Shown here: piece by piece, positions 50,331 to 63,164 of the stretch
Numbering within the stretch: the stretch's first letter is position 1
Layout of the letters: the number at the start of each line of letters is the position of its first letter
Source: Quillaja saponaria
Lineage: Eukaryota > Streptophyta > Magnoliopsida > Fabales > Quillajaceae
Length of the DNA: 64,000 nucleotides
Assembly (NCBI GenBank): GCA_029379385.1
Contig: CM055606.1
Coordinates: forward strand, 16,083,142 to 16,147,141
Reading direction: 5' to 3'
Program-made: the position numbers and the translations under genes
Notes under the pieces: generated by a model
What the model was told of the DNA's origin: nothing
Databases searched by the model: none
What the model saw: the letters and a program-made list of their open reading frames with translations, nothing else

Positions 50331-51659
50331 CAAATCTCATTTTTATTATATGTTGGCCATTACCTTTATAATTTCTATTCAATCTGAACTAGTTACAAAA
50401 AATAGCAATAGGAATATGGAACTCAAACTAGCTAGTTGGCAAAATTAGCCAAATCTGCAAAAGTATGTTATCTATCCAAACGGTAAATTAAAGAACTGAA
50501 TGTATGCACAGACTGACGAAGATATGCATGAAAAAACACACCTGTAAATAAGCGGTGGGCATTAGGCAGATCCCTCTTCTGGGTAGCGTAAAACATCTCA
50601 GTTCTCTCTGAAAGATATAGGCCAGGATCAACAATAATTGGTTTCAACCTCCTAAGTCTGTACTATCAAACAAATTATAAACATCAGAACCATTATAAAC
50701 AATGATCTCTAAAGTCTCCATTAATGTCCCAACGGAAACATTAGTCAATAAGACAGAGGTAAACATGAAAAATATAACTGAGAGGCAGAATGTCATACTG
50801 TTTCCAGCCAATGTAACTTGAATGATTCACAAAATTGAAATCTTTGGGAAGAAATGACAAAGTGAAGAAGATCTGGCAACCCAAAAATTCCATAAATATC
50901 AGAAATGCATTAGAAATAACCATAAGAAAAAAAACCAGTGCCACCTAAAGTCAACCCCGCCAATACCATCTTGTGTAACAACTGGATAATCACCAGCATT
51001 CATATTGAAAAACCAATCCCAATTCGGCGCCATTCGGAGTAATATGGACGCACCGTGAAGCGTAGAAGAAATTGGACTCGACCCCTTAGAATAGGCAAAA
51101 TTGGCCTTGCCGACGCATCGACATTCTGGGCAGCTCTGAAAATGGGAACTGTTTGGACCTTGAGGGCAAGATTCTCACGGTCAGCTTGGGGAGCGGAGAG
51201 GTCGAGATGGAGGATATAATGATTCCTGGGATGATAAGTGGCGAAGAGCAGGCGGAGTATCCGACCCACATCACCTTTTGATCCGCAAAGTAGATAGGCT
51301 ATGGAGGGAGGTGTGGGATCGGAGGGAGTGTTGCTGAGGAAGATGATGTTATGAGTTTGGCGGGTGGGAAAGAGAACTGGGTCGGGTCTGGAATGTGGAG
51401 AATGGGAGGTAGATGGTGAGGGAGCTAGGAGGATGAAGAGAATGGAGAAAATAGATATGGGTAGGATGATATATATAGGATGGTTTTCACATTTTTCAGA
51501 GTGGAAGTGGAAAATTTTGTAGTTGAGAGGGGAAATGCCGGAGACGGTGGTGGGCTTTGCATATTTTGTGAAGGGGGTTTCTAGTTCTACTGTGAGCTTG
51601 GCCGTGCCTCCATTTTCCTCTGCACAGAGCAGCCGGTATTCTCCTGAAGACATAATAAA

Positions 51660-52490
51660 ACGATTGGGAATATTGCAGTTTGATCCCAAAGTTTATCTAT
51701 ATATCAATCAATTTGGTCTCTTTTTTTTTTTAATTACGACCTTATTTAAATAGTTAAAACATATTCACTTTCTTTTTGATAAAACAAATAGATCACTATG
51801 ATATGATATAAATCAGATACTTTCTACAAAAATTGAAATATGTAAAATTAATAAGAAATTACAAATTTTTATTATTAAATTAAAAAAAATCTAAATAAGA
51901 CTTCTAAAAATTAATTGTATGATATGGACTTTTTTGAGCTATTTAATACAATTATGGGTTGATTTGAACTAAATATAAATTTTTTGAGTTTTATAGGGTT
52001 TTTCTTAGAAAATAAAATGTTAATGACAAATATGAAAAATGATATAATTATCAAGAACCAAATCATAATTAACCAAAAGAATAAAACGCACTAGGATAAG
52101 AGAGAGCAAATAAGTTTCTGCATTTCAAGAAATGGCGCCATGACCACCTCTTTCTAACATCTCTCTGTTTTCCGGCGATTCCAACATCTACATGCATATT
52201 CTGGAAGTTGATTGTCTTCTCTAGTCCTGAAAATGTCAAGGAGTATGCTAGCTTTGGTAACCCTGCTTGTTCTTTTTTTTTTTTTTTTTTTTAAAAGATT
52301 GTAATTTATTTTGGTTAATTTCAGTTGGGCTCTTCAATTATTTTAGTTTTCTTCCCCTGTTATAGGATTGTATGAGTTTGCATTTAATGATGCTTCAAAT
52401 CATGCTTCTGCTAGAAGATCTATGTCTGACATGCAATTTCCATTTTGCTTGGTTCCAGGGAGCATAACAGTGTGTGTGCATACTGCATAA
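51660..52490. other. AT-rich spacer between divergent GT14 and DET1 copies
   Basis: AT-rich, with a poly-T run at 52272-52292. No supported exon is seen. It would be the shared promoter region of the two (now broken) divergent genes. Confidence 0.4.
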
Positions 52491-52496
52491 GCTCTA

Positions 52497-55400
52497 ATGT
52501 TTAGGAGCAACAATGTCGTGTCTAGGATTTTTGAGCGACAAATTTGCACTCCTGCTCTGGGCACTAGTGTAATTTCTTCTTACTCCTGCTAACTGTTATT
52601 TATGTTGTTATCTGTGGTGGATTTATGCAACTTTGGACTTCTTTCTCTTCTGTTTTCATTTTTTTAAAAATGGGCATCTCAATGAAAATCTAAAAGGGTG
52701 GTATAATTCATGTATTCAGGATGTAGATATTTTCCAAATCCCAAATGCAAGAAGAGTTTATTTGTGAAATTACATCCTATATAAGCTCAAAGAAGGAACC
52801 CTTAGGAAGATTAGTAGAAAATTTTTACTTTAAACCCCAATTAACACTTTATTCTCTATGATTCTGTTGTCACTCTCCAACAATACACTATGCCCAGAGT
52901 GAACCAACCCTTTAAGCTAGATCTTTGAGTCTAATGACATTTCTTCGTCCACCAAGTACAAGATTAGAGGACAGAATCACTAGTTATAAATCAATTTGGT
53001 ATTTGAGAGAGAGATTATTGTTCAGAAAATAAAAGAAACAGAAAACAAAGTGCAAATGACGAGTCTCGAAACAACTCAGCTTTTACTTCATCCATACTCA
53101 CTTTACTGGAAAATCTTTTCATTCTGTCAGATAGGAATATGACTTGTTTTGGAATTGTTTCATGTGGTTCTCTATTAAATAAACCTGAACTGAATTTTAT
53201 TTTTGCAGGTCATTATGCTTGGCGCTCTTATGAGAATTTAGTACCAAGTTGTACAATATATGAGGTTGAATGCCCTGATCATTCATTCTGTAAATTTACT
53301 GAAGATGGTCAATACCTTATAAGCTTCAGCCGAAATCATGTGCATTTGATTGTCTATAGACCAACGTGGCTATCATTTTCATGCAGAGAGGAAGATTGTG
53401 ATAAACCTGATCTTCCCTCAAAAGCGAAGAGGTTTGAAAGCTTCTTCACACAACTATATTGTGTACCCCTTACCCCATGCAATGAGTTTATATGCAAAGA
53501 TTTCTTCCTCTATGTGGAGAGTAACCAATTTGGAGTATTCACTACTTCTATTGCACAAACCCATGGTGCACCTGCTGCTGGAGGAGCCGTCAAGGAGTCC
53601 CCTCAATAGAAAAGACAACATTTCACCTTGCTAGGTGCTTGCTTGTGTTTTATTACATTTGATTACACACCCTTGCAGAAATGCTGAATAGAAAGATTAA
53701 TTTGATGTGCAGATTTTTTTTTTTTTTTTTTTTCATGTTCTGAATTGTCATTTCTTTTTCCTTATAATTAGACTGGAAGATGGAGTTGTCCTTGATGAGA
53801 AGGTCTTTTGCAATGATTTTATTAATTTGGTCCACAATAATATGGCTGTCTTCTTGTACGATGATCTATTGGCTATTGTATCACTTCGCTATCAAATAGT
53901 ACACATTCCCCAAATTAGAGATTCTGGGGAGCCTTGTTGATGTAAGAGCTATTGGGGCATTTTGTCGTGAAGATGATGAACTTTTTCTTAATTCAAATGC
54001 TCAGGTACTCGGCATTATTTTCAAGCTTTTGAAATGAATAAATTAGCTTGGAAGTTTACTTCACGTTTTGTTGATGAGTTAGAAAAGTATGAAAGCCTTT
54101 TTAAGGGTTGGAAGCAAAAAATTTATTTATCGAGTCCATTTGTCGTGGGATTAAAGGATAAAAATCTATATCATCTTTTTTTTTTTTTGTAGAATGACAA
54201 GAGTTTGTTTGTGAAATCTATGAATTGGATTTTCATTTCATTCTTTCTTGGATGTTAAAGGGAGAGTTAAACTGCTTGATGTAGAATGACAGAATGATTT
54301 ATCTTACATTTATTGATATTTTTACCTGCTTTTCAGAAGAAGAACATATGTGCATGTCTATGTATATATACTCGTTTACATTCTCATGAATGAAATATGT
54401 TTTCTTTTCTTATTTGATGGAGTGCCAATAGAGAAGGTTTTCTTTCTGAAAGATTTGGGTGGTTGACATTTATTTAATGGTATATAGAAGGGGATTATGT
54501 AATTCACATATTTTGCATTTTTATGAGGATTGTCAAAGAAGATAAGATGTTTTGACTGATGTAAAAATAGAGCTTTTTAAATAGTGGTGGAAAAGTTATT
54601 GCTGTTTTCAAGGACTCATATGCATTTGAAACAGCATAGTACCATGGAGGGTTTAGGGGGAAAATAAAGTAGCATATTGAAAGAAACTGATGTGATAAAA
54701 GAAGTGGTTCAACTTTGAGGCAGGAGCAACCTTTTAAGTTTTACCTGCACTACTTTTGAAGCTTGAAGACAAATAGTTACAGAAGTAAAGGTAGAGACAT
54801 TCCTTCTATGCAAAGGGGTATTAATTTATGTCCTTCGCATCTTATTAGTGGTATTGGTCAGTATTTGGTCTTGGATGGTCCAAGTCAGTTACTCGTACAT
54901 TGACCACTTATATAAAATAGTCCTAGTTTAGTAGTTTGACTGCTTATTCTGCAAAGCTGTTGCCTCCATGTTCATGTTGTTTATAAATGAACTTTTCAGT
55001 TTTTGCCAGCTAATGAGAAGTTTAGAAGGAAAAGGAAGAGTCTTAATTTATCTCTATCTCTACTATCCAAATATGCAAAATGAATAGTGTGAAGATTGTT
55101 TATCATTAAGTAGGTCCATGGCACTTATGATGATCTGATGCTTTATCCAAATTATGAGAATTATCGAGAGGTATTGTGTGTTTTCCCGGGATTTGTTTAC
55201 TGTACTAATGGCCTTCCAAGTCTTTATTGCTTCACATCCTCTTGCTTTTAAGTTGGTTTGATTGGTATATTACTTTGGTCATGCATAAACTTCGAATCCT
55301 TATCACGGGCATCCTTTTGCTCAATTTAGTTTGATGAGTGACAGAATATTCTCAGGCAATGTTTTTATTCTCAACTGATGGAACTTTTCTATAACAGTGC

Positions 55401-58400
55401 ATGGTGTTCTCTGACAAAAGTAAACTGCATCAATTGCCTGGAAACCACGTGGAGTATACTTCACATCAAACCCAGCCTATTTTAGAGAATTCTTTTCTAA
55501 GCGGCATTAAGCAGCGTTTGCTTTCATTCATATTCCAAGATATATGGAATGAAGAAGCAGATGGGAGCTTGGTTGGTCATCTAAATTGATTCTGATTGTG
55601 ATTTTCCTCTCTCTGGACATTTCATGTGGTTCATCTCCTCTAACTGAATGTTTCTAGCACTTTCATTATAAAGACAGGCTCTCTGCAGCGTCTGCACTAC
55701 TGCTTTTTTCCTATTGTTTATTAATGCCTTTGTTGCTATTCATTTGTATTTCCATGTCTGTACACTAGTGCTCACACATGCATAGGCTAATTCATGCACA
55801 TGTTCTTTACCAAACTCATTCTACTTCCTACAAGTACACCTGCTTTAGATTTATTTTTCTTTGTGCTTAAATTAGCTTAGCATGCGTACTCCATATGTCT
55901 GGTACTAGTGGAGTTATGCAGATGTTCAGCCTCTTTTGTTGTCTCCTGCTCCAGTATTTGTGGAATGTGGCTGCAGATCTTAGTGCCTTATTTCATGTTT
56001 CTGTTAGTTATACCCAAAGTTGTACGAGAGAGAATGTGGCTAAATTGTAACTGAATCCATAAAGTGCTGTAAAGCTAGTTGCAAACCTTTCTCACACCTC
56101 CTTTTCATGGTTACTATCATCCAAAAGTTACCAGTCATTTTGAGTAGTGGTTACCAGTTATTAATGGGTGTAAGGCTGGTGTAAAAAAGTAGGTGTGCCA
56201 AAAGCACCCGCCTTAAAAAGTTACAAACTACTATAATGAGGTAGAATTTACATTTCATGTCATTTTTCTCCATGCATACCATATTTGCAACAGTTTTAGA
56301 TTGTTTGTTTTTTCCTTTTTGAATAGTTCTTAATGGTACATAATGTTGTCATCAACAGCTCAATGCCGTGAAGCATTGTTATGTTATCTAGTTCCATTCC
56401 TATTTTTTGATACTAAAGTACTCATTGCTTTAGTTTCTGTGCTTTTCGGGTCCATTAGAGAGTGCATTGCTTGAAGAAGAAGTTTTACTTCCACTTACAA
56501 GCTTATGTCGACTTGATTATCTGGAAGGTAGGGCTTTATCATGAGCCCATGTTACTTTTCACTAGTGACATGCATTTGTACATCCTGTTTATATTTGTAC
56601 TCCTCATACATATATCTACACTTTTTAATGTATGCATCAGTTATGCCATGTGACAAGTTGCTTCAACTCCACTGTTGGACAGGTACAATTTTTGGATCGG
56701 CACCACCTGCTAATCAAGGTTGGTAGTGTAGATGGAGGGGTGAGGTTTTCTTCTTGGTATTCTTCTATTTATATGATATGACCTATGTCTTGTCCCCCAA
56801 AAGGGGGAAAAAAGAAGAAAAGGAAATTACTTGACATGACATGAGGGCAACAATATAATGAAGAGGGAACAATATTGTTTTGTTGAATGTATTGGGTTAT
56901 CTTAGACCACCTTCCTTTTTATGGTGTTATTAGTTTTTTTCCTTTTTTTTTTCAGGAGGGGTGGGAGTCCCTTATCCTTGATCTTAGGGAGGGCCTCCTG
57001 CACCACCTAGAAAACCCAGGTTTTGACCTGGGTCATTCCCCCTTTCCAGGGGATTAATAGTGTCAGACAATTGGCCATGGCACAAACTTGATATGCTGCA
57101 GCAATCATTATCTAGGTCTAGATTTTCAGTTTCTATAGGATGTTTGAACTATAAAATGTATTGTGACCCCTTTAGGAGTAATTAGTAGCAAGTGGTGATT
57201 ATTGTTTGTATTTTGAATCTTTAGGTATCGTGAAATGCTGATCACGACCTGGATTTTTTTTGCTGTATATGATATGGAGACAACTAAAATTGTATCGTTC
57301 TATCAGGTATTATGATTTTTTTCAGGCTTTTCTTTATTTTTTGGGGGTGGGCGGTTGGATTTGAGGTTAGACTGTCTTATGCATGTGATGTAATACTCTT
57401 TTGTTTCTTCCATGCTTTCTTTTGAGCTGTATTGTCTGACATCTCTTTACATTCTGTTGAATTCAGCAGATGAACTTTATCTCTTGTATGAGCAGTTTTG
57501 TGACCACTTCCATGCAACATCAAGAAACTCAAATTATATGAATTTCATATCATCTCACTCAAATAACGTCCATGCTCTAGAGCAGCTACTATGCACAAAA
57601 GATAGGGCAAGCAGCTCTTCGAAGGTGAAGTTTTATTTGCCAGTAATCTCTATTTATTATCTTAGAGCGCAAGTCATGATAAAGATATCCGTGTATGGTT
57701 TTGTAAATAGTATTTTAGCTACCTTCATCAATATTGTTATTATCAATAATGGAATTCTGCAGTTTGTGAAGAAGATGCTTGCTTCTTTGCCATTCACTGA
57801 GTCCTTCTTATTTTGACCAATCTCTCTTTAAGGTATGGTCCAGGGATTTCTGCCTTCCCCAATTGTCATGTTTTTAGTTATCTATTGAATATTTGAATGT
57901 ATGTAATGGCATGTGAGGCGTGCTCTTTGAGGCTTGTTGTGTCAGGCGTTTGATTAAAGGGTCATTTGGATGGTTATAATTGAACCGGGAATGCAAATAT
58001 TGTCCCCACTACTCCTTGCTCTATGTTTTGGTTACTCCACTCTTTTTTATCATGCTACTGATAACCGGCACCTCATATAGAACAGCACCTTTTCTGTATT
58101 TATTATCATTATCTTTTTCTGCTCTCTTTTCTAGAAGTCTTATAATTTTAGTTAAGAACCCTTCACATCAACGGCTCTTCTCGTTCCCCCCCTCTCTTCA
58201 ATTCGTAAAAAAGAAAATAGAAAATAAAGTCAAAAAAATAACATTACAATGTTCCTGCTTTCTCCATTTTATATTTCCCATACCATAATTTGATATATTC
58301 TTTAGTTAATAACTCTATCTCACTGTTAGAGTTCTTGTATGTAGTATATAAGTTTATGGTCATAACAAAAGTTAAAAAAATCAACTTGGGTTAAATAGTA

Positions 58401-59163
58401 CCATATGGTTGGATTGGTATTTATAATTGTTGAGTGTAGAGGGCAGTAATTTAAAAGAAAATAGTGTTGAAACATTTTGTTTTTCAGTTACCCTCTGCTA
58501 AATCATATGTCTAGTACAGTGGCAGTTGGTGACTTATTTTACTTATAGTCTCCTTTATGTTTTACTACAATATATTCACCATTTCAATTTTCCTACTACT
58601 ACAGATGTTTTCTGCCACCGACCAGCCTCTGCAGTCATCGGACCATCCCATCAAGTTCATTTTAAGAAGGCACCCCCATTCCCTGAAATTTAAGATTAAA
58701 CCAGGTGAATATTTTTCTCTTAGATTGGCTTTATATCAAAATAGAATCTGAACAATACCGTGAAAGATTTCTGGGACTCATTAAGTAATAGCTCTGCCCC
58801 TTCCCTATAGTTTCTTTGATTTCTTCTCTGTTTTCTTCATGCTTAGCATGATAGTCCAAGGATATCATCATTTATATATTTTTTATTTATTCTAGTCTTT
58901 GTAGCACCAATATGCTACATATCTGCTGTTTTGTTTTTCCTTTCTTGTCAATATTGATACTTAAGACATATTGTATTAAGATCTTAGCAAATAATTTTAA
59001 TATCTATTCGAATTATCTTCTAGGTCCCAAAGCCAGTTACATGGATGGTCGAGCAAACAAGATATCTTCTTTTCTTTTCCATCCATTTTTACCCTTTGCT
59101 CTGTCCATTCAGCAGACACTTTTTTTTGCAGCCATTGGTAGTAAATACCCACTTCGGAGATGA
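52497..59163 (+). pseudogene. DET1: DET1 (de-etiolated 1) gene copy, multiply disrupted
   Basis: DET1 is a nuclear repressor of light responses working with COP10, DDB1 and CUL4. Recognisable exons in order: 52497-52566 (MFRSNNVVSRIFERQ), 53209-53634 (SYENLVPSCTIYEVECPDHS), 53772-54004 (LEDGVVLDEKVFCNDF), perhaps 55114-55170, 55398-55571 (SFLSGIKQRLLSFIF), 56459-56527 (LKKKFYFHLQAYVDLIIWK), 56683-56739 (VQFLDRHHLLIK), 57225-57306, 57460-57624 (MNFISSHSNNVHALEQL), 57763-57832 (FVKKMLASLPF), 58605-58704 (SLKFKIKPG), 59024-59163. Lesions: frameshift near 53608 (SP|SIEK), frameshift near 53931 (DSG/LVDVRAIG), TGA at 57231-57233 where family members have Arg, frameshift at 57243-57250, acceptor TG instead of AG before 57460, frameshift near 57803, and compensating shifts in the last exon. 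It was a full-length gene that has lost function; a functional copy elsewhere is expected. Confidence 0.9.
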
Positions 59164-59164
59164 G

Positions 59165-60060
59165 ATGGTCTTAGCTATTTTCTGGCTGCTCTTTTCCCTG
59201 TAAACATTTGGAAGATATGTGAAATTCTGAGTAAGCAAAGTTTATGTTTAGCTTGTACTTGCTTGTTGAATCATTTTGTATTTATGACCTTAGGTTGCTA
59301 TAGAAACTACTAGTTACTGAACCAAGTTTTTCATTAATATATCATGAATTCAGAAGTGTATTCTATTTTCCTTTCAAGTCTGGAAACTACAAACAATTGT
59401 TTTACCAAAAGAAAAGAACTTAATTTCGTGATGTTGCTTATCCATTTGATGATGAGGCATTGTAAGGTTGTAGGGGAGCCTGATAAATGGTGTATTTGTT
59501 ACTAACTTTTTTTTAAAAGATAAATTTTATCATTTTTGTTGTGCCTATAGCATTTTTCTTCTTATAATCCCTAGCAAAAGCATGTTGTCACTTTATGCAA
59601 ATATAGCTATATGCCTCTTCATTTTTAAATAATGTTCAACTGGTAAAGATGTCAATTAACATTTTAGTTAGTCAAAAATTAAATATTTTAGATGTTTGAT
59701 GTTTGGTTAGAATTTTTATTTTTTCATCATAATCAGAAAAAAAAATAATAAAATTGGATACTTATATAATATTTATATAGTAAATAATTTTACTTTAATT
59801 TTAATATTTATAAGAAATTTTTTAATAAATTAGTTTTTTAATATATATTTTTATTTATAACACAAATAATATCAAAGAATAAGATAGAATATAATTATTT
59901 CATATTTTTTTGATAAAGCATAATCAATTATTTTATTGACACCATTCTGAATTATTAATAAGTCTTACTAAATAATATATACAGTTTATAAAATAATCTA
60001 AAACTTGATTATAATAAAATAAAAAATCTGACTATCCATTATAATAGAAAAAGACAATTC
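59165..60060. other. spacer between DET1 copy and THIM
   Basis: AT-rich, especially 59620-60000. No exon or RNA gene is seen. The THIM promoter and short leader must lie at its right end. Confidence 0.45.
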
Positions 60061-60145
60061 TTGCCGCCGCCGCTGGGTTCTTCTGGATTGTTCCCCCACC
60101 CAAATCACCAGCTTACTGTGTCGGCTCATTTTCTCATCTTTGGCA

Positions 60146-62500
60146 ATGGAGTACAACTCCAAGGAAATTGGAGGCGGAGGAGTGTGGGGCCCAAAGGCTT
60201 GGGCCTTCCTCTCCGCTGTCCGACGCCAATCACCGCTCGTCCAATGCATCACCAACTTCGTTTCCATGGATTTAATGGCCAATACACTCTTATCCGCTGG
60301 TGCATCACCGGCCATGCTTCACTCAATTGAAGAGATCCCAGACTTCACTCCTCATGCCCACGCGCTCTGCATCAACGTGGGCACAATCTCTCCAAGCTGG
60401 TTACCAGCTATGAAAGCTGCCGCTGAGTTGTCGTCTAAGTTGGGTAAGCCTTGGGTTCTTGACCCAGTTGCTTGTGGAGCTTCTAGTTTCCGATTGAATG
60501 CTTGTCTTGAGCTTGTGGCACTAAAGCCTATTGTTATTAGAGGTAATGGGTCTGAGATCGTAGCTCTAGCAAAGGCTTCCGTGGAACCCGCTAAGGTAAT
60601 TTGCTTGAATTGTGACTTACATATCCAATTGTTTATGTAAAACTGGAACTTCTTGGAACATGAAGTAATAAAAGATCCATGGATTCAGCTGATCTCTCAT
60701 AAAAGATTTTTTTTTTTTTTTTAAGGAAAAGGAAAAACAGAGGTACATAAGGTGGTCTTTGCCTGTTTGGATTTTACATAACAAAACTGCATGTGTCATT
60801 CTGATTTTGAAGGACTAGAATGAGTTCATTTATCTGTTTATATCATTTTGTTAATAGTTTAGTAGGTTATATGAGTACTCAGTAAGTGGCAAGGTTTAAA
60901 AACGGTAGAAACATTTCAAATGTTTGTTTTCACACTACCCGAAACAAAACTAACTTATAAAAACATAATACAAAACTCACTTATAAAAACGTAATATCAT
61001 TTTCACGTAAAACGAGAGTGTTTTCACACGAAACAGAACGTTTTCACACAAAATAGGGTTGTTTTTATTATTCTTACACGAAATGGTGACACAAATAAAG
61101 CATTTTTAAATTTAAAAATTTAAAATTTTGACTCTAGTTCTTTTCATATTTTAAGATTTCAATTATTTTTTTTTTAATTTTATTTGATGTATATTCAGAT
61201 GGTATAATTTAGCGAAGGTAATTCTTTTTAGGATTTTACCTATATTAGGTTTCTTGGTCTTTTATTTATTTATTATTTTTTTATATAAATATTTTGTATT
61301 AATTTAGTTTAACTTAGTGATGGATAATATTAAATTTTCAGAATATATATATGTTGGTTCAAATTAAAAAAATTCATTAAATATGGGTTGAACACTTGCT
61401 AGTCACTCTATTATTAGTTGGATATAATTGTAATTTGATATTTTTGTTCAATTTGTATGTCTATGTTTAGAATTTTACTTTGTTATATATTTAACAGTAT
61501 TTTATGTATTAAATTAATAATGTTAGATACTTACAATTATTATAATATGTATTTTATTATATATTTTCATGCATTTTCACAAAAATTAGCATTTTCATGC
61601 TTTTTTCATACTGTTTCTCGAATCGTTTTCATTTCTGGGCTTGTCGAAACGGTACCTCAAAACAAATTTTAATTCCATGGTAAATGGATGGGCTAGTAAG
61701 ATTAGTAAGTCTGTTTAGGATTTCAATGAATTATGTAAAATTAGTTAGGATTCGAATAAGCTATGTAAATGTTTCCATTCTCAATGAGAAACTCTGTTGT
61801 ACTTCACCAGGACGAAGTAAAAGCATCAAACAATTACCTTGTATTAGGAACCTTGGGTTGTTTCTGTTTTTAAATTCAGATATTCGATATATACTCCTGG
61901 ATTTTAATTATGTTGAACTGGAAGGATTCCTATGTAGATTGCTAACTAGTAACCATGCATGATTAGGCTTTAGACCATGTACTATTGGCTCACTCTTTTA
62001 ACATGGAATGATAGTTAAAATTGACTGTTCATTGCTTCTTTTGTTCTTTTTTATCCACATTAGAGAACTTAGCTTTTTGCATATGCTTATTTAGCTTTGG
62101 ATTCCAGGGTGTAGACAGCATCCATGGGTCCATGGATGCAGTTGAAGCAGCAAAATCTTTGGCTCAAGAAAGTGGTGCTATAGTTGCAGTGTCTGGAGCT
62201 GTTGATATTGTAACAGATGGGAAGCGTGTTCTTGGTGCCTCCAATGGTGTGGCGATGATGCAAAGTATTACTGCTACAGGATGTTCAGTTACTGCCCTTA
62301 TTACTGCCTTTGTTGCTGTTGACAAAATCCACGCTTTAGAAGCATCGGTGGCAGCGTTATCCATATTTGGGGTTGCTGGTGAGATGGGAATGAGGCTGGC
62401 AAAGGGTCCAGCTTCATTACGAATGCACTTGATAGATTCGCTCTATGGACTTGATGAAGCTGCTGTGCTTTCTCATGTTAACATCACCACCTTGTCATGA
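60146..62500 (+). CDS. THIM: hydroxyethylthiazole kinase, 280 aa
   Basis: Phosphorylates 4-methyl-5-(2-hydroxyethyl)thiazole in thiamin salvage; probably cytosolic, since no transit peptide is seen. Two exons: 60146-60595 and 62108-62500, with a phase-0 intron (AAG|GTAATT ... CCAG|GGT). Motifs of the ThiM family are all present: PLVQCITNFVSMDLMANTLL, GASPAM, INVGTISPSWLPAMKAAA, WVLDPVACGASSFR, PIVIRGNGSEI, GVDSIHG, and ATGCSVTALITAFVAV, which includes the catalytic Cys of the TGC loop. The length agrees with Arabidopsis (~276 aa). The frame upstream has TTG GCA before the ATG, so 60146 is the first ATG. There are no lesions, unlike the DET1 copy just upstream. Confidence 0.95.
60890..61680. 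other. AT-rich insertion-like block in THIM intron
   Basis: The intron holds a stretch with repeated 'ttttcac.cgaaac' and 'acttataaaaac.taat' words (60935-61060) and a related inverted flavour at the right end (61565-61660: ttttcac, ttttcat, ctcgaatcg, gtcgaaacggt). 'aaacggta' occurs at both edges. It may be a degenerate transposable element, but no clean terminal repeats or target duplication are seen. Confidence 0.25.
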
Positions 62501-62509
62501 AACATGCAA

Positions 62510-63160
62510 ACCTCAGTATGTATGGCATGAAATTATCATAATATCTGGAGCTGAGTTTGTGTACAGTTCCCATAAGTTGAGCATGAATATGAAAAATCAG
62601 TCTGTTGCCAAGTTAGCCATTATACCTCTTTTATTTTTATCAAACTCTTTTACATTTTTTTCTGGTTAACTATACTTCTATACATGGCATTACATTTCTG
62701 TCCTCTAATATCACTTTCAACATTGCAATTATAGATTTATAGTATTAGTATCTAAAATTTTCCTTTTTTAACAGTTTAGAATTTAGAACCTAATTATTGT
62801 ATGCAGCATTTACTTATCAACTACTAGTTGCGCATTTGCAAAGCTCACCCTTAGTTCTGCTCTCATTCTCTCTTACAGTTGTTATTGGTTTATTTTCTGT
62901 GTTTGTTTTTCTTCATTTTTTTTCCTGCTCATCATATAAGAACTGACACTTATGATAGGCCTACAATTGAAAAGATTTTAAGCTTTTTAAAAATCTTGAC
63001 GTTGAAGGTATATAAGATTCTGAAATTTTTAATCAGGACTCGATAAGTCACCAAATTTGAATATCACAACACAAATATTGACTAGCTAAGCTCACTGCAA
63101 CCAAGCTGACACATAAAAACCAAATCATAGAATAGTAGCTTTTACAACACCATGGGCTGA
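62510..63160. other. convergent 3' flanks of THIM and dirigent genes
   Basis: Probable 3' UTR of THIM (plus) and, from the right, of the dirigent gene (minus). No exon motifs are seen. Confidence 0.45.
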
Positions 63161-63164
63161 TTTT

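Larger units (their letters stand above)
47980..51653 (-). pseudogene. GT14 (core-2/I-branching type) glycosyltransferase, multiply frameshifted
   Basis: Intact plant GT14 proteins are Golgi type II membrane glycosyltransferases; several are beta-glucuronosyltransferases of arabinogalactan proteins. The ATG at 51653 opens an N-terminus with one membrane anchor (IYIILPISIFSILFILLA) and SIAYLLCGSKGDVGRILRLL plus FATYHPRNHYILHLDL, diagnostic of the family. Exons: 51653-50967, 50872-50799 (LSFLPKDFNFVNHSSYIGWK), 50651-50542 (LKPIIVDPGLYLSERTEMFY) and a last exon from about 48520 to the stop at 47980. Lesions: a base missing near 51118-51123 shifts the frame after NVD; two bases missing near 50859-50862 (LLHT-LSF); indels near 48440 before NLPRTLLMYFSN, near 48345-48350 (CNS/RQFNRTII), and near 48107-48110 (PGK/TCSIWGDADVLRPGPG). 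The GSAW region is not recognisable. Several independent lesions make this a decayed copy. Confidence 0.85.
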
